Source: Thiohalobacter sp. (GTDB lineage: Bacteria; Pseudomonadota; Gammaproteobacteria; DSM-19610). Taken from it: a stretch of 6,048 nt of DNA. This document shows, one piece after another, positions 1-6,048 of this stretch (its first letter is position 1; the number at the start of each line of letters is the position of its first letter). The translations under genes were made by a program, and so were the position numbers. The stretch covers positions 1-6,048 of the forward strand of contig JALWRY010000224.1 in the NCBI GenBank assembly GCA_027080445.1, read 5' to 3'. Under the pieces are notes generated by a model that was given only the letters and a program-made list of their open reading frames with translations, searched no databases and was not told the DNA's origin.

Positions 1-599
1 ATGTCCGTGCGCTTCGCCACGGCAAGATTCCCTCCGATATCTACCTTTTCCAGTTTGACGAGGACGGCAGGCTGATGAATTTTGTCTACGCCGCTTCCGC
101 CAAGCCCTCGGACAACCGCAAATGGCGGCTGCTCAGGGCCACGCAAAAAACACTGAACCACGGTGAACTGAAAACCACCTTCCGGAAACAACTGGCGTCC
201 GGGCCATTCTGGTCGCCGGATGAACTGCCGGTGCTGCCGCTGCCGATCACCAGTATGAGTCCGACCGGGCTCTATGATTATGTGCAATACCTGCGTTCAA
301 CCGACCAGAACTGGAAGCGCGCCGAACAGCTGTTCTGGCAAAAAATCGCCCTGCCACTGACCGCCGGCGCCATGGTGTTGCTGGCCACCCCGATCGGCGC
401 CAGCCTGCGCTCCCAGCGCAGTGCGGCCTTCGGCCTCAACCTGGCCATCGGTGCGGGCGTGGGCATCGGCTTTTTCCTGCTGAGCCAGATTATCCATACC
501 AGCAGCTCGCTCATCGGGCTCCCCCCCGCCCTGGTAGCCTTTACCCCGGCCGCACTGATCCTGGCCGCCACCGGCTGGCTGTTCTCGCGCATGCGCTAG
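1..599 (+). CDS. lptG: LPS export system permease LptG (C-terminal part, 5' end outside window)
   Basis: This is an inner-membrane permease of the LptB2FG ABC transporter, which extracts LPS from the inner membrane and feeds it to the LptC-LptA bridge. The frame is open from base 3, giving 198 residues before the TAG stop at 597-599; the family is about 355 residues, so roughly the first 155 are missing. The first ATG seen in frame, at 75, is internal: upstream codons encode SDIYLFQFDEDGRL, the typical end of the periplasmic beta-jellyroll domain. Next come the family segment SPTGLYDYVQYLRS, a QLFWQKIALPL entry to the membrane domain, and hydrophobic helices. The tail, with SLRSQRSAAFG and IGLPPALVAFTPAAL, matches LptG (the E. 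coli counterpart reads GPLRSV...YGIPP...) better than LptF. lptF is expected just upstream. The ABC gene at 680 follows on the same strand after 80 bp. Confidence 0.93.
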   Translation, partial: VRALRHGKIPSDIYLFQFDEDGRLMNFVYAASAKPSDNRKWRLLRATQKTLNHGELKTTFRKQLASGPFWSPDELPVLPLPITSMSPTGLYDYVQYLRSTDQNWKRAEQLFWQKIALPLTAGAMVLLATPIGASLRSQRSAAFGLNLAIGAGVGIGFFLLSQIIHTSSSLIGLPPALVAFTPAALILAATGWLFSRMR

Positions 600-601
600 A
601 T

Positions 602-630
602 TTGTTCCGCGCCGCCACAAAAGGCATAAT
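602..630 (+). promoter_or_regulatory. Candidate sigma70-type promoter for the ABC transporter gene
   Basis: TTGTTC at 602-607 (3 of 6 matches to the -35 consensus) and CATAAT at 625-630 (5 of 6 matches to the -10) are separated by 17 bp, the optimal spacing. Transcription would start near 637 and leave a leader of about 43 nt before the ATG at 680. The site begins right after the lptG stop, so the ABC gene could be transcribed both by read-through from lptG and from this promoter. This is a motif match only. Confidence 0.35.
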
Positions 631-679
631 TCGCAGCCACATGCGATCCACTCACTTCCCTGCCGGCTGACCCACTGCA

Positions 680-2392
680 ATGCGCTTGATGCTTTCCTTT
701 TTCAGGGCCTATCCCTGGCATGCTGTCATTATGCTGCTGGCGCTGCTGTTCGCCGGTATCGCGGAAGGCGTAGGCCTGTCGGCACTGCTGCCCCTGCTCA
801 GCATCGCCATCAAGAATAGTGCCGGGAAAAGCGCCGACAGCCCGCCGCCCAACGAATATGAACAACGCGTCATCGATGTCATGCACCAGCTTGGCATTCC
901 GCCAACCATTGGTGTTTTGCTGACTATCATTGTGATCGTTGTCACGATTAAAAGCGTGTTGTTACTCATCGCCAAACGCCAGGTGGGCTACACTGCTGCG
1001 CAGGTGGCCACCGATCTGCGGCTGGAAATGCTGCGCGTCATGATGCGCAGCAAGTGGGAATATTTCATCCATCAGCCGATTGGCCGCCTGACCAACCGCC
1101 TTGCCACCGAAGCGCAGCGTTCCTCGGATTCTTTTGTCAATGGCGCCACGGTGATCACCTTCCTCGTACAGGCGATTATCTATGGCAGCGTTGCGGTGGC
1201 GGTTTCCTGGAAAGCCACGCTGGTGACCTTGGGGGTCGGCGGCGTCATTATCGGTATTTCACATTTCCTGGTACGCATGACGCGACGGGCGGGTAAAAAA
1301 CAGACCAAGCTGCTGATTTCCCTGTTGACCCAACTGACAGACACGCTGCAATCGGTCAAACCGCTCAAAGCCATGTCCAAGGACCACCTCGCGGACAAGG
1401 TGCTGGCGACAGAAACCTCCCGCCTCAACAATGCTTTCAGGAAACAGGTGCTCAGCGGCGCCCTGCTGCAAGCGGCGCAGGAAGAAATGTTCACGGTGGT
1501 CATTGCCGTGAGTATTTTCATTGCACTGGTCAAGCTCGGCATGCCCTTCCCGACCGTGACCGTACTGGTGCTGGTGCTCGGCAAAATGCTCAGCCAGCTG
1601 GGCAAGGTTCAGAAGCAGTACCAGAAGATGGTTGTTGGCGAGAGCGCCTTCTGGTCACTCAAGGCGGCCATCGCGGAAGCACGGTGTGTCGAGGAATACC
1701 TCGGTGAAGGCGCCACCCCCACCCTCACCACCGGTATCCGCCTCGACCGGGTCACCTTTGGCTATGATCCCGACCGGCCCGTACTGAGCGATCTCAGCCT
1801 CGAAATCCCCCACGGCAAACTGACCACGCTTACTGGCCCGTCCGGCTCGGGCAAGACCACTGTGGTCGATCTGGTTATCGGCCTGCTGAAACCCCAGCAG
1901 GGCAATGTGCTGATCGATAACGTGGCTCTGGACAAGCTCGATATGCGCGCCTGGCGCCGGATGATCGGCTATGTCCCACAGGAAACCCTGCTGCTGCATG
2001 CGTCCATTGCACATAATGTGACGCTTGGCGACCCGGCCTTGAGCGAAGAAGACGCTGTACAGGCGCTGAAAAACGCCGGGGCCTGGGATTTTGTCACGCC
2101 GCTGCCGGAAGGCATTCACAGCACCGTGGGCGAGCGCGGCACCAAGTTCTCCGGCGGGCAAAGACAGCGCATCATGATCGCCCGCGCACTGGTGCATAAA
2201 CCCAAATTATTGATCCTCGATGAGGCCACCAGCGCACTGGACCCGGAGAACGAGGCCGCTATTGGCAAGACCATGGAAGACTTGCGCGGCACCCTGACCA
2301 TCCTCGCCATCTCTCACCAGACGGCGCTGGTAAACGCGGCGGATTGTGTCTACCGGCTGGGAAACGGCAACGCCGTCAAAGTGCGCGGTTAA
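680..2392 (+). CDS. MsbA-like ABC transporter, fused permease and ATPase (lipid exporter type)
   Basis: This 570-residue half-transporter should work as a homodimer in the inner membrane, using ATP to flip or export a probably amphipathic substrate. Residues 1-340 form the exporter membrane domain, with hydrophobic segments near 13-42, 72-98, 155-176, 178-199, 267-287 and 289-312 and a polar, proline-rich periplasmic loop at about 46-65. The ATPase follows: Walker A GPSGSGKTT (386-394), Q-loop Gln434, signature SGGQ (491-494), Walker B LLILDE (510-515) with catalytic Glu515, D-loop SALD, and H-loop His546. All catalytic residues are intact. Length fits MsbA (about 580), but the N-terminus (AGIAEGVGLSALLPLL) resembles a wider family of uncharacterised exporters, so I do not call it msbA. 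An in-frame TGA at 668-670 excludes earlier starts; ATG 680 is first and ATG 689 is possible. No clear Shine-Dalgarno is visible. Its position after lptG and near a sphingolipid-type gene suggests lipid transport, which is inference. Confidence 0.92.
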   Translation: MRLMLSFFRAYPWHAVIMLLALLFAGIAEGVGLSALLPLLSIAIKNSAGKSADSPPPNEYEQRVIDVMHQLGIPPTIGVLLTIIVIVVTIKSVLLLIAKRQVGYTAAQVATDLRLEMLRVMMRSKWEYFIHQPIGRLTNRLATEAQRSSDSFVNGATVITFLVQAIIYGSVAVAVSWKATLVTLGVGGVIIGISHFLVRMTRRAGKKQTKLLISLLTQLTDTLQSVKPLKAMSKDHLADKVLATETSRLNNAFRKQVLSGALLQAAQEEMFTVVIAVSIFIALVKLGMPFPTVTVLVLVLGKMLSQLGKVQKQYQKMVVGESAFWSLKAAIAEARCVEEYLGEGATPTLTTGIRLDRVTFGYDPDRPVLSDLSLEIPHGKLTTLTGPSGSGKTTVVDLVIGLLKPQQGNVLIDNVALDKLDMRAWRRMIGYVPQETLLLHASIAHNVTLGDPALSEEDAVQALKNAGAWDFVTPLPEGIHSTVGERGTKFSGGQRQRIMIARALVHKPKLLILDEATSALDPENEAAIGKTMEDLRGTLTILAISHQTALVNAADCVYRLGNGNAVKVRG

Positions 2393-2423
2393 CAGTACCT
2401 TGTGGACCTCTGAATTAGTTCAG

Positions 2424-2525
2424 AATCTCCGTCATTGCGAGGAACGAAGTGACGCGGCAATCTCTAACAGGCTGATTCCATTGCATGAGATTGCCGCGTC
2501 ACTTCGTTCCTCGCAATGACAGATT
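2424..2525. repeat. Perfect 34-bp inverted repeat (dispersed palindromic element) between convergent genes
   Basis: The left arm 2431-2464 (starting GTCATTGCGAGGAACG) and right arm 2487-2520 are exact reverse complements, with a 22-nt loop (2465-2486). Five more pairs (AATCT 2424-2428 with AGATT 2521-2525) extend the stem past a 2-nt bulge. Each arm is also bounded by ATTGC and GCAAT, so each could be its own unit, as in REP-type double units. From memory, closely similar 'GTCATTGCGAGG...GCGGCAATCT' units are scattered through intergenic regions of many proteobacterial genomes. There is no transposase and no clear target duplication. The element fills the gap between the ABC gene (stop at 2392) and the ELM1-like gene, whose stop codon (2524-2526) overlaps the stem edge. 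The RNA hairpin would be very stable on both strands and could protect 3' ends or aid termination, but no T-run follows either arm. Confidence 0.9.
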
Positions 2526-3675
2526 AATCGGATATTCCCTGGAACAGTAGCGCCCTGACACGCTCAACCGCGCGTGTCATATCATCCGACTGCGCGGTCG
2601 AACTTGCGGCCGGCTCGCCCAGCCAGGCAACCCGCCCCTGCTCAAGCAGCCGTTGGTGGACAAGGCGGATATCCCGACTCAAACGCCTGGGTCCCCAACG
2701 CATCAGGCCACTATAGGTGAGTGCGCTGAGGCGGAAATCTACCGGCTCGGACCGGTATTCACGCATGGGATAACCGTAGCCGCCCAGTGGCGCCATCCAC
2801 ACCGGTTTACCGGTCGCGCAGGCTTCGCTGAGCATGGAAATACTGTCAGCCGTCACCACCAGGTCGTCGCACAGCGCGAGTATGCCGAAATAGGGGTTTT
2901 CCACGTCGTTGGGACGCCAGCGATACAGTACATGCGGTACAGTGATTTCACGCTCGAACACGTCGATCACAGCCGACGAGGTACGCGCACTGGTAGAAAT
3001 CATCAGTGAACCGCCACGCTGACGCGCATGCGCCTCGACCTGACTCGCAATCGCCCGGGCATTTTTGACGCCCAATGTATAGGGCCCACTGTTACCGCCC
3101 AGAATCACGGCCGTACGCGGCCCCGGAAGCGAGGCAAAATGCGCCTGCCAGCGCGCGCCCTCCTGCGCCAGCCGCGCCGGGGTTGCGCGATGCAGGGTCA
3201 GGGTGTTTTGCAGGACATTGGGGTGCTGCGGCAACCGATACTGCGGCGTGGTCACCACCAGGTCAAACCGGTCTGCATCCGACCAGGGGCGTCCGATGTG
3301 CACAATGCGCGTACGACCGCCCTGCTGGGCCCGGATCCAGCGGCACACCGGCTCGTTGCGCATCCCGGCGGAAATCAGCAGATCCGGCCAGGGCGGCGCC
3401 AGGGGCGAGGATTTATCCAGCCGGATACCCCGCAGGTCGCTGCCGCGGAACAGGCTGGTGCGAAACTCGCTGCGCCGGTAGGCGAGTTCCTTGAGTTCAA
3501 ACGGCCAGCCCAGCGCCTCACCGAGCGCAAGTACCTGGTTGCGTTCACCCGCTCGATATCCGGTCACCACCCACACAGACGGGGTAGAATCGGCGGTATC
3601 GGCCTGACCGGACTGTACGGGTTCAACGGGTCTCATGGGCAACGATTTCTGGGCCGGCACCCGGCGCTCCCTCAC
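2524..3675 (-). CDS. ELM1-family protein (DUF1022, 'mitochondrial fission ELM1'), GT-B-like
   Basis: This 383-residue protein belongs to the family named after plant ELM1 and common in proteobacteria; its bacterial function is not established. Family blocks appear in order: VWVVTGYRAGERNQ (34-47), DLLISAGMR (98-106), VTTPQYRLP then PNVLQNTLTLHR (141-163), the glycine-rich LGGNSGPYTLG (192-202), ISTSARTSS (226-234), and the signature NPYFGILALCDDLVVTADS (260-278) followed by SEACATGKPVW (283-293). The last blocks resemble the nucleotide-sugar side of GT-B glycosyltransferases, so a sugar-nucleotide role is possible. No signal peptide or membrane segment is visible. The longest frame begins with GTG at 3675; an ATG at 3634-3636 would give 370 residues, and conservation starts only near residue 33, so the start is uncertain. 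Neither start has a clear Shine-Dalgarno. The gene is convergent with the ABC gene and divergent from the ACP gene. It lies among envelope-lipid genes, which hints at glycolipid work but proves nothing. Confidence 0.88.
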   Translation of the reverse strand: MRERRVPAQKSLPMRPVEPVQSGQADTADSTPSVWVVTGYRAGERNQVLALGEALGWPFELKELAYRRSEFRTSLFRGSDLRGIRLDKSSPLAPPWPDLLISAGMRNEPVCRWIRAQQGGRTRIVHIGRPWSDADRFDLVVTTPQYRLPQHPNVLQNTLTLHRATPARLAQEGARWQAHFASLPGPRTAVILGGNSGPYTLGVKNARAIASQVEAHARQRGGSLMISTSARTSSAVIDVFEREITVPHVLYRWRPNDVENPYFGILALCDDLVVTADSISMLSEACATGKPVWMAPLGGYGYPMREYRSEPVDFRLSALTYSGLMRWGPRRLSRDIRLVHQRLLEQGRVAWLGEPAASSTAQSDDMTRAVERVRALLFQGISD

Positions 3676-3682
3676 GGAGTAC

Positions 3683-3711
3683 TAGTGCCGCCGCTCAACT
3701 CCAAGTACAAT
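3683..3711 (+). promoter_or_regulatory. Weak candidate promoter for the acp-spt-murA operon
   Basis: TACAAT at 3706-3711 matches the -10 consensus at 5 of 6 positions, but the hexamer 17 bp upstream (TAGTGC, 3683-3688) is a poor -35. A start near 3718 would give a leader of about 69 nt before the ACP start codon. The site lies on the far side of the minus-strand candidate, so the two transcripts would overlap at their 5' ends if both are real. Confidence 0.2.
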
Positions 3712-3723
3712 TCGGCGCTTGCG

Positions 3724-3752
3724 AATCTAGCGGCTTGTGCCGCACGGCGCAA
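3724..3752 (-). promoter_or_regulatory. Weak candidate promoter for the ELM1-like gene
   Basis: Read on the minus strand, TTGCGC (plus-strand 3747-3752) and TAGATT (plus-strand 3724-3729) are spaced by 17 bp, with 3 of 6 and 4 of 6 consensus matches. Transcription would start near 3717, about 42 nt before the GTG at 3675. The match is weak; the main support is that this 110-bp divergent gap must hold start signals for at least one of the two genes. Confidence 0.2.
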
Positions 3753-3786
3753 CTCTTCATGCCCTGGATCCGAATGAGTTTTCTGC

Positions 3787-4029
3787 ATGCCTGACTACAA
3801 TGAATACCTTGAACGCATTTTCGACGTGCTCAAACCCTTTGCCAAGCAGGGGATACTGCTCAATGAGGAAAGCGAACTGGTGACCGAGCTGGGACTGACC
3901 TCGCTGCAGGTGATGGAGCTGATCGAACAGCTGGAGGACCACTTCGACATGTCGATCCCGCTGAATATCCTGCCCGATGTCCGCACCGTACACGACCTGG
4001 CGCTTGCGCTGGAAAAACTCAACCCCTGA
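3787..4029 (+). CDS. Acyl carrier protein, probably dedicated to the adjacent serine palmitoyltransferase
   Basis: This 80-residue acidic protein has the size and layout of a type II ACP: helix I (about 4-18), a loop, then ELGLTSLQVMELIEQLEDHF (34-53) as the modification site and helix II, and a final helix around VHDLALALEKL. Ser39 aligns with the serine that carries 4'-phosphopantetheine, so it should hold acyl chains as thioesters in the cytoplasm. The usual DSL motif is TSL here; the E. coli Asp35 and Asp38 equivalents are Thr38 and Gln41, while the Glu41 equivalent is kept (Glu44). The stretch after helix II (SIPLNILPDVRTV) lacks the acidic residues of AcpP helix III. It is therefore not the housekeeping AcpP. 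An in-frame TGA at 3775-3777 makes ATG 3787 the only near start; a weak GAG lies 8 nt upstream. The spt start follows 12 nt after its stop, pointing to acyl-ACP as the acyl donor. Confidence 0.88.
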   Translation: MPDYNEYLERIFDVLKPFAKQGILLNEESELVTELGLTSLQVMELIEQLEDHFDMSIPLNILPDVRTVHDLALALEKLNP

Positions 4030-4031
4030 CT

Positions 4032-4049
4032 ATGAGCCTGCATGAGCCT
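4032..4049 (+). repeat. Duplicated start region (ATGAGCCT twice) at the acp-spt junction
   Basis: ATGAGCCT occurs at 4032-4039 and again at 4042-4049, two bases apart. Only the second ATG opens the spt frame. The first is out of frame and would encode eight residues ending at TAA 4056-4058. It looks like a short tandem duplication. It may influence spt initiation, as ribosomes leaving acp (stop 4027-4029) meet the decoy ATG first. Confidence 0.6.
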
Positions 4050-5223
4050 CTTCGATAAATTCCAGCCGATTGCGGATATCCAGGCCGAGCTGCAGGCGCT
4101 TGGTGTGATGCCGTTTGGCGCGGTGACGGAGAAACTACTGTCCCCCACCGAGGCCATCGTCGACGGCCACAAGGTCATTCTGGCCGGCACCAACAATTAC
4201 CTCGGCCTCACGTTTGACCCCGAGTGCCTGGAAGCGGCAAAAAAAGCCATCGACGAACTGGGGACCGGCACCACCGGTTCACGCATGGCCAACGGCACGT
4301 TTGCCGGGCACGTGGCGCTGGAGAAAGAACTGGCGGAGTTCTTCGACCGCAAGCATTCCATCGTATTCTCTACCGGCTATGCGGCCACCATGGGCATGGG
4401 CTCCACGCTGGCCGGCCCGGGTGACGTCATCGTACTGGACGCCGACAGCCACGCCAGCATCTATGATGGCGTACGCCTGGGCGGCGCTGATGTGATTCGC
4501 TTCCGGCACAATGATCCTGCCGATCTCGACAAGCGCCTGCGCCGTCTCGGCGACCGTATCGACAACACACTGATTATTGTCGAAGGCATCTACAGCATGA
4601 TGGGCGACCAGGCGCCGCTGGCCGAAATCGCCGCGGTCAAGCGCAAGTACGGCGGCCTGCTGCTGGTCGACGAGGCGCATTCGCTGGGCATGCTCGGCGA
4701 TCACGGCCGCGGCGTCGCCGAAGCCGCCGGCGTGGAAGACGACGTGGATTTCGTTGTCGGCACTTTCAGTAAAAGCCTCGGCGCCATCGGTGGCTACTGC
4801 GTCAGCAACCACGATGCACTGAACGCGATCCGCTTCGCCATCCGTTCGTACATTTTCACCGCATCCCCCTCGCCGTCCGTCATCGCCTCGACCCGCGCGG
4901 CGTTGCGCCTGATGCAGGAACGCCCGTATTTACGTGAACAATTGTGGGACAACGCCCAACGCCTCTACGACGGGCTGAAAGCACTTGGACTACAGGTCAG
5001 CCCCGAGGTCAGCCCGGTGGTAGCTGTCACCATCAAGGAGCGTAACCAGGCCATCGACTGGTGGAACCGGCTGTTGCAACTCGGCGCCTACGTCAACCTG
5101 GTGATGCCGCCCGCTTCACCGACAGACAACAGCCTGCTGCGCTGCAGCGTCAGTGCGGCGCACAGCCCTGAACAGATTGACCGGATTATCGAGGCCTTCG
5201 CCACAGTGAAAAATGCGCCCTGA
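4042..5223 (+). CDS. spt: Serine palmitoyltransferase (PLP-dependent alpha-oxoamine synthase)
   Basis: This 393-residue cytoplasmic enzyme is predicted to condense L-serine with a long-chain acyl thioester, releasing CO2 to give a 3-ketosphinganine-type base, the first step of sphingolipid synthesis. Fold-type I PLP residues are present: His137 in DADSHAS stacks on the cofactor, Asp210 and His213 lie in VDEAHS, and Lys244 in GTFSKSLG forms the Schiff base. Among alpha-oxoamine synthases it is closest to the soluble Sphingomonas paucimobilis SPT by remembered sequence: SPTEAIVDG, SRMANGTF, STGYAATMG, GGYCVSNH, SYIFTASPSPSV and LLRCSVSAAHSPEQ all have near matches there. That favours SPT over KBL, BioF, HemA or CqsA. 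Met355 stands where Sphingomonas has Arg378, just before the PPATP loop; Arg367 (its Arg390) is kept. An in-frame TGA at 4033-4035 fixes ATG 4042 as the start, and homology begins within a few residues. The TGA stop abuts the murA ATG. Confidence 0.9.
   Translation: MSLFDKFQPIADIQAELQALGVMPFGAVTEKLLSPTEAIVDGHKVILAGTNNYLGLTFDPECLEAAKKAIDELGTGTTGSRMANGTFAGHVALEKELAEFFDRKHSIVFSTGYAATMGMGSTLAGPGDVIVLDADSHASIYDGVRLGGADVIRFRHNDPADLDKRLRRLGDRIDNTLIIVEGIYSMMGDQAPLAEIAAVKRKYGGLLLVDEAHSLGMLGDHGRGVAEAAGVEDDVDFVVGTFSKSLGAIGGYCVSNHDALNAIRFAIRSYIFTASPSPSVIASTRAALRLMQERPYLREQLWDNAQRLYDGLKALGLQVSPEVSPVVAVTIKERNQAIDWWNRLLQLGAYVNLVMPPASPTDNSLLRCSVSAAHSPEQIDRIIEAFATVKNAP

Positions 5224-6048
<825 letters not shown>

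Noticed and set aside
297..886. Minus-strand open frames opposite lptG and the start of the ABC gene
   Set aside because: Composition is shadow-like and both sense-strand genes are clear.
2431..2520. Inverted repeat as a CRISPR unit or a classic intrinsic terminator
   Set aside because: There are only two arms in opposite orientation with no spacer series, and no T-run follows the stem on either strand.
3759..3776. ATG codons at 3759 and 3774 as possible ACP starts
   Set aside because: Both are out of frame with the ACP, and an in-frame TGA at 3775-3777 blocks any earlier start.
3028..3777. A 249-codon plus-strand open frame opposite the ELM1-like gene
   Set aside because: It is antisense to a strongly conserved family protein, has low-complexity Arg/Gly/Pro composition and shows no recognisable domain; it is a GC-rich shadow frame.
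4279..4812. A 177-codon minus-strand open frame inside spt
   Set aside because: It is antisense to conserved SPT motifs, with Ala/His/Val-rich shadow composition and no family match.
4042..5223. Alternative identities for the PLP enzyme: glycine C-acetyltransferase, BioF, HemA or CqsA
   Set aside because: The GGYCVSNH, YIFTASPSPSV and PPASP...LLRCS blocks match Sphingomonas-type SPT, there are no biotin, haem or threonine-degradation neighbours, and the adjacent ACP fits a long-chain acyl substrate.

Overview
The window looks like chromosomal DNA of a GC-rich Gammaproteobacterium. LptG and MurA both read like gammaproteobacterial orthologues, intergenic gaps are short, and codon use favours G/C at third positions. 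I cannot name a genus. Nearly every gene has a recognisable link to the cell envelope. I see no phage, transposase, CRISPR, tRNA or rRNA signal.

Layout, left to right. (1) Positions 1-599 (+) are the C-terminal part of lptG, an inner-membrane permease of the LPS export machine. (2) Positions 680-2392 (+) are a complete MsbA-type half-transporter (membrane domain fused to ATPase), preceded by a plausible sigma70-like promoter in the 80-bp gap. (3) Positions 2393-2523 are a non-coding gap between convergent genes, dominated by a perfect 34-bp inverted repeat of a dispersed type. (4) Positions 2524-3675 (-) encode an ELM1-family (DUF1022) protein with a GT-B-like character. (5) A 110-bp divergent intergenic region follows. 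(6) Positions 3787-4029 (+) are a small dedicated acyl carrier protein, 4042-5223 (+) a serine palmitoyltransferase of the soluble Sphingomonas type, and 5224-6048 (+) the first two thirds of murA. These three genes are packed with gaps of 12 nt and 0 nt and are probably one operon.

The most interesting reading is an envelope-lipid island. An ACP-dependent serine palmitoyltransferase would make 3-ketosphinganine-type long-chain bases, the first step of sphingolipid synthesis. A lipid-flippase-like ABC transporter and the LPS export permease lie close by, and the first step of peptidoglycan synthesis follows directly downstream. Two sequence oddities support a specialised system. The ACP has TSL instead of DSL at its phosphopantetheine site and a non-acidic third-helix region. 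The SPT has Met where the Sphingomonas enzyme has the mobile arginine that contacts the serine carboxylate. Later ceramide steps (acyl transfer, ketone reduction) are not encoded here, so a complete sphingolipid pathway is inferred and not shown.
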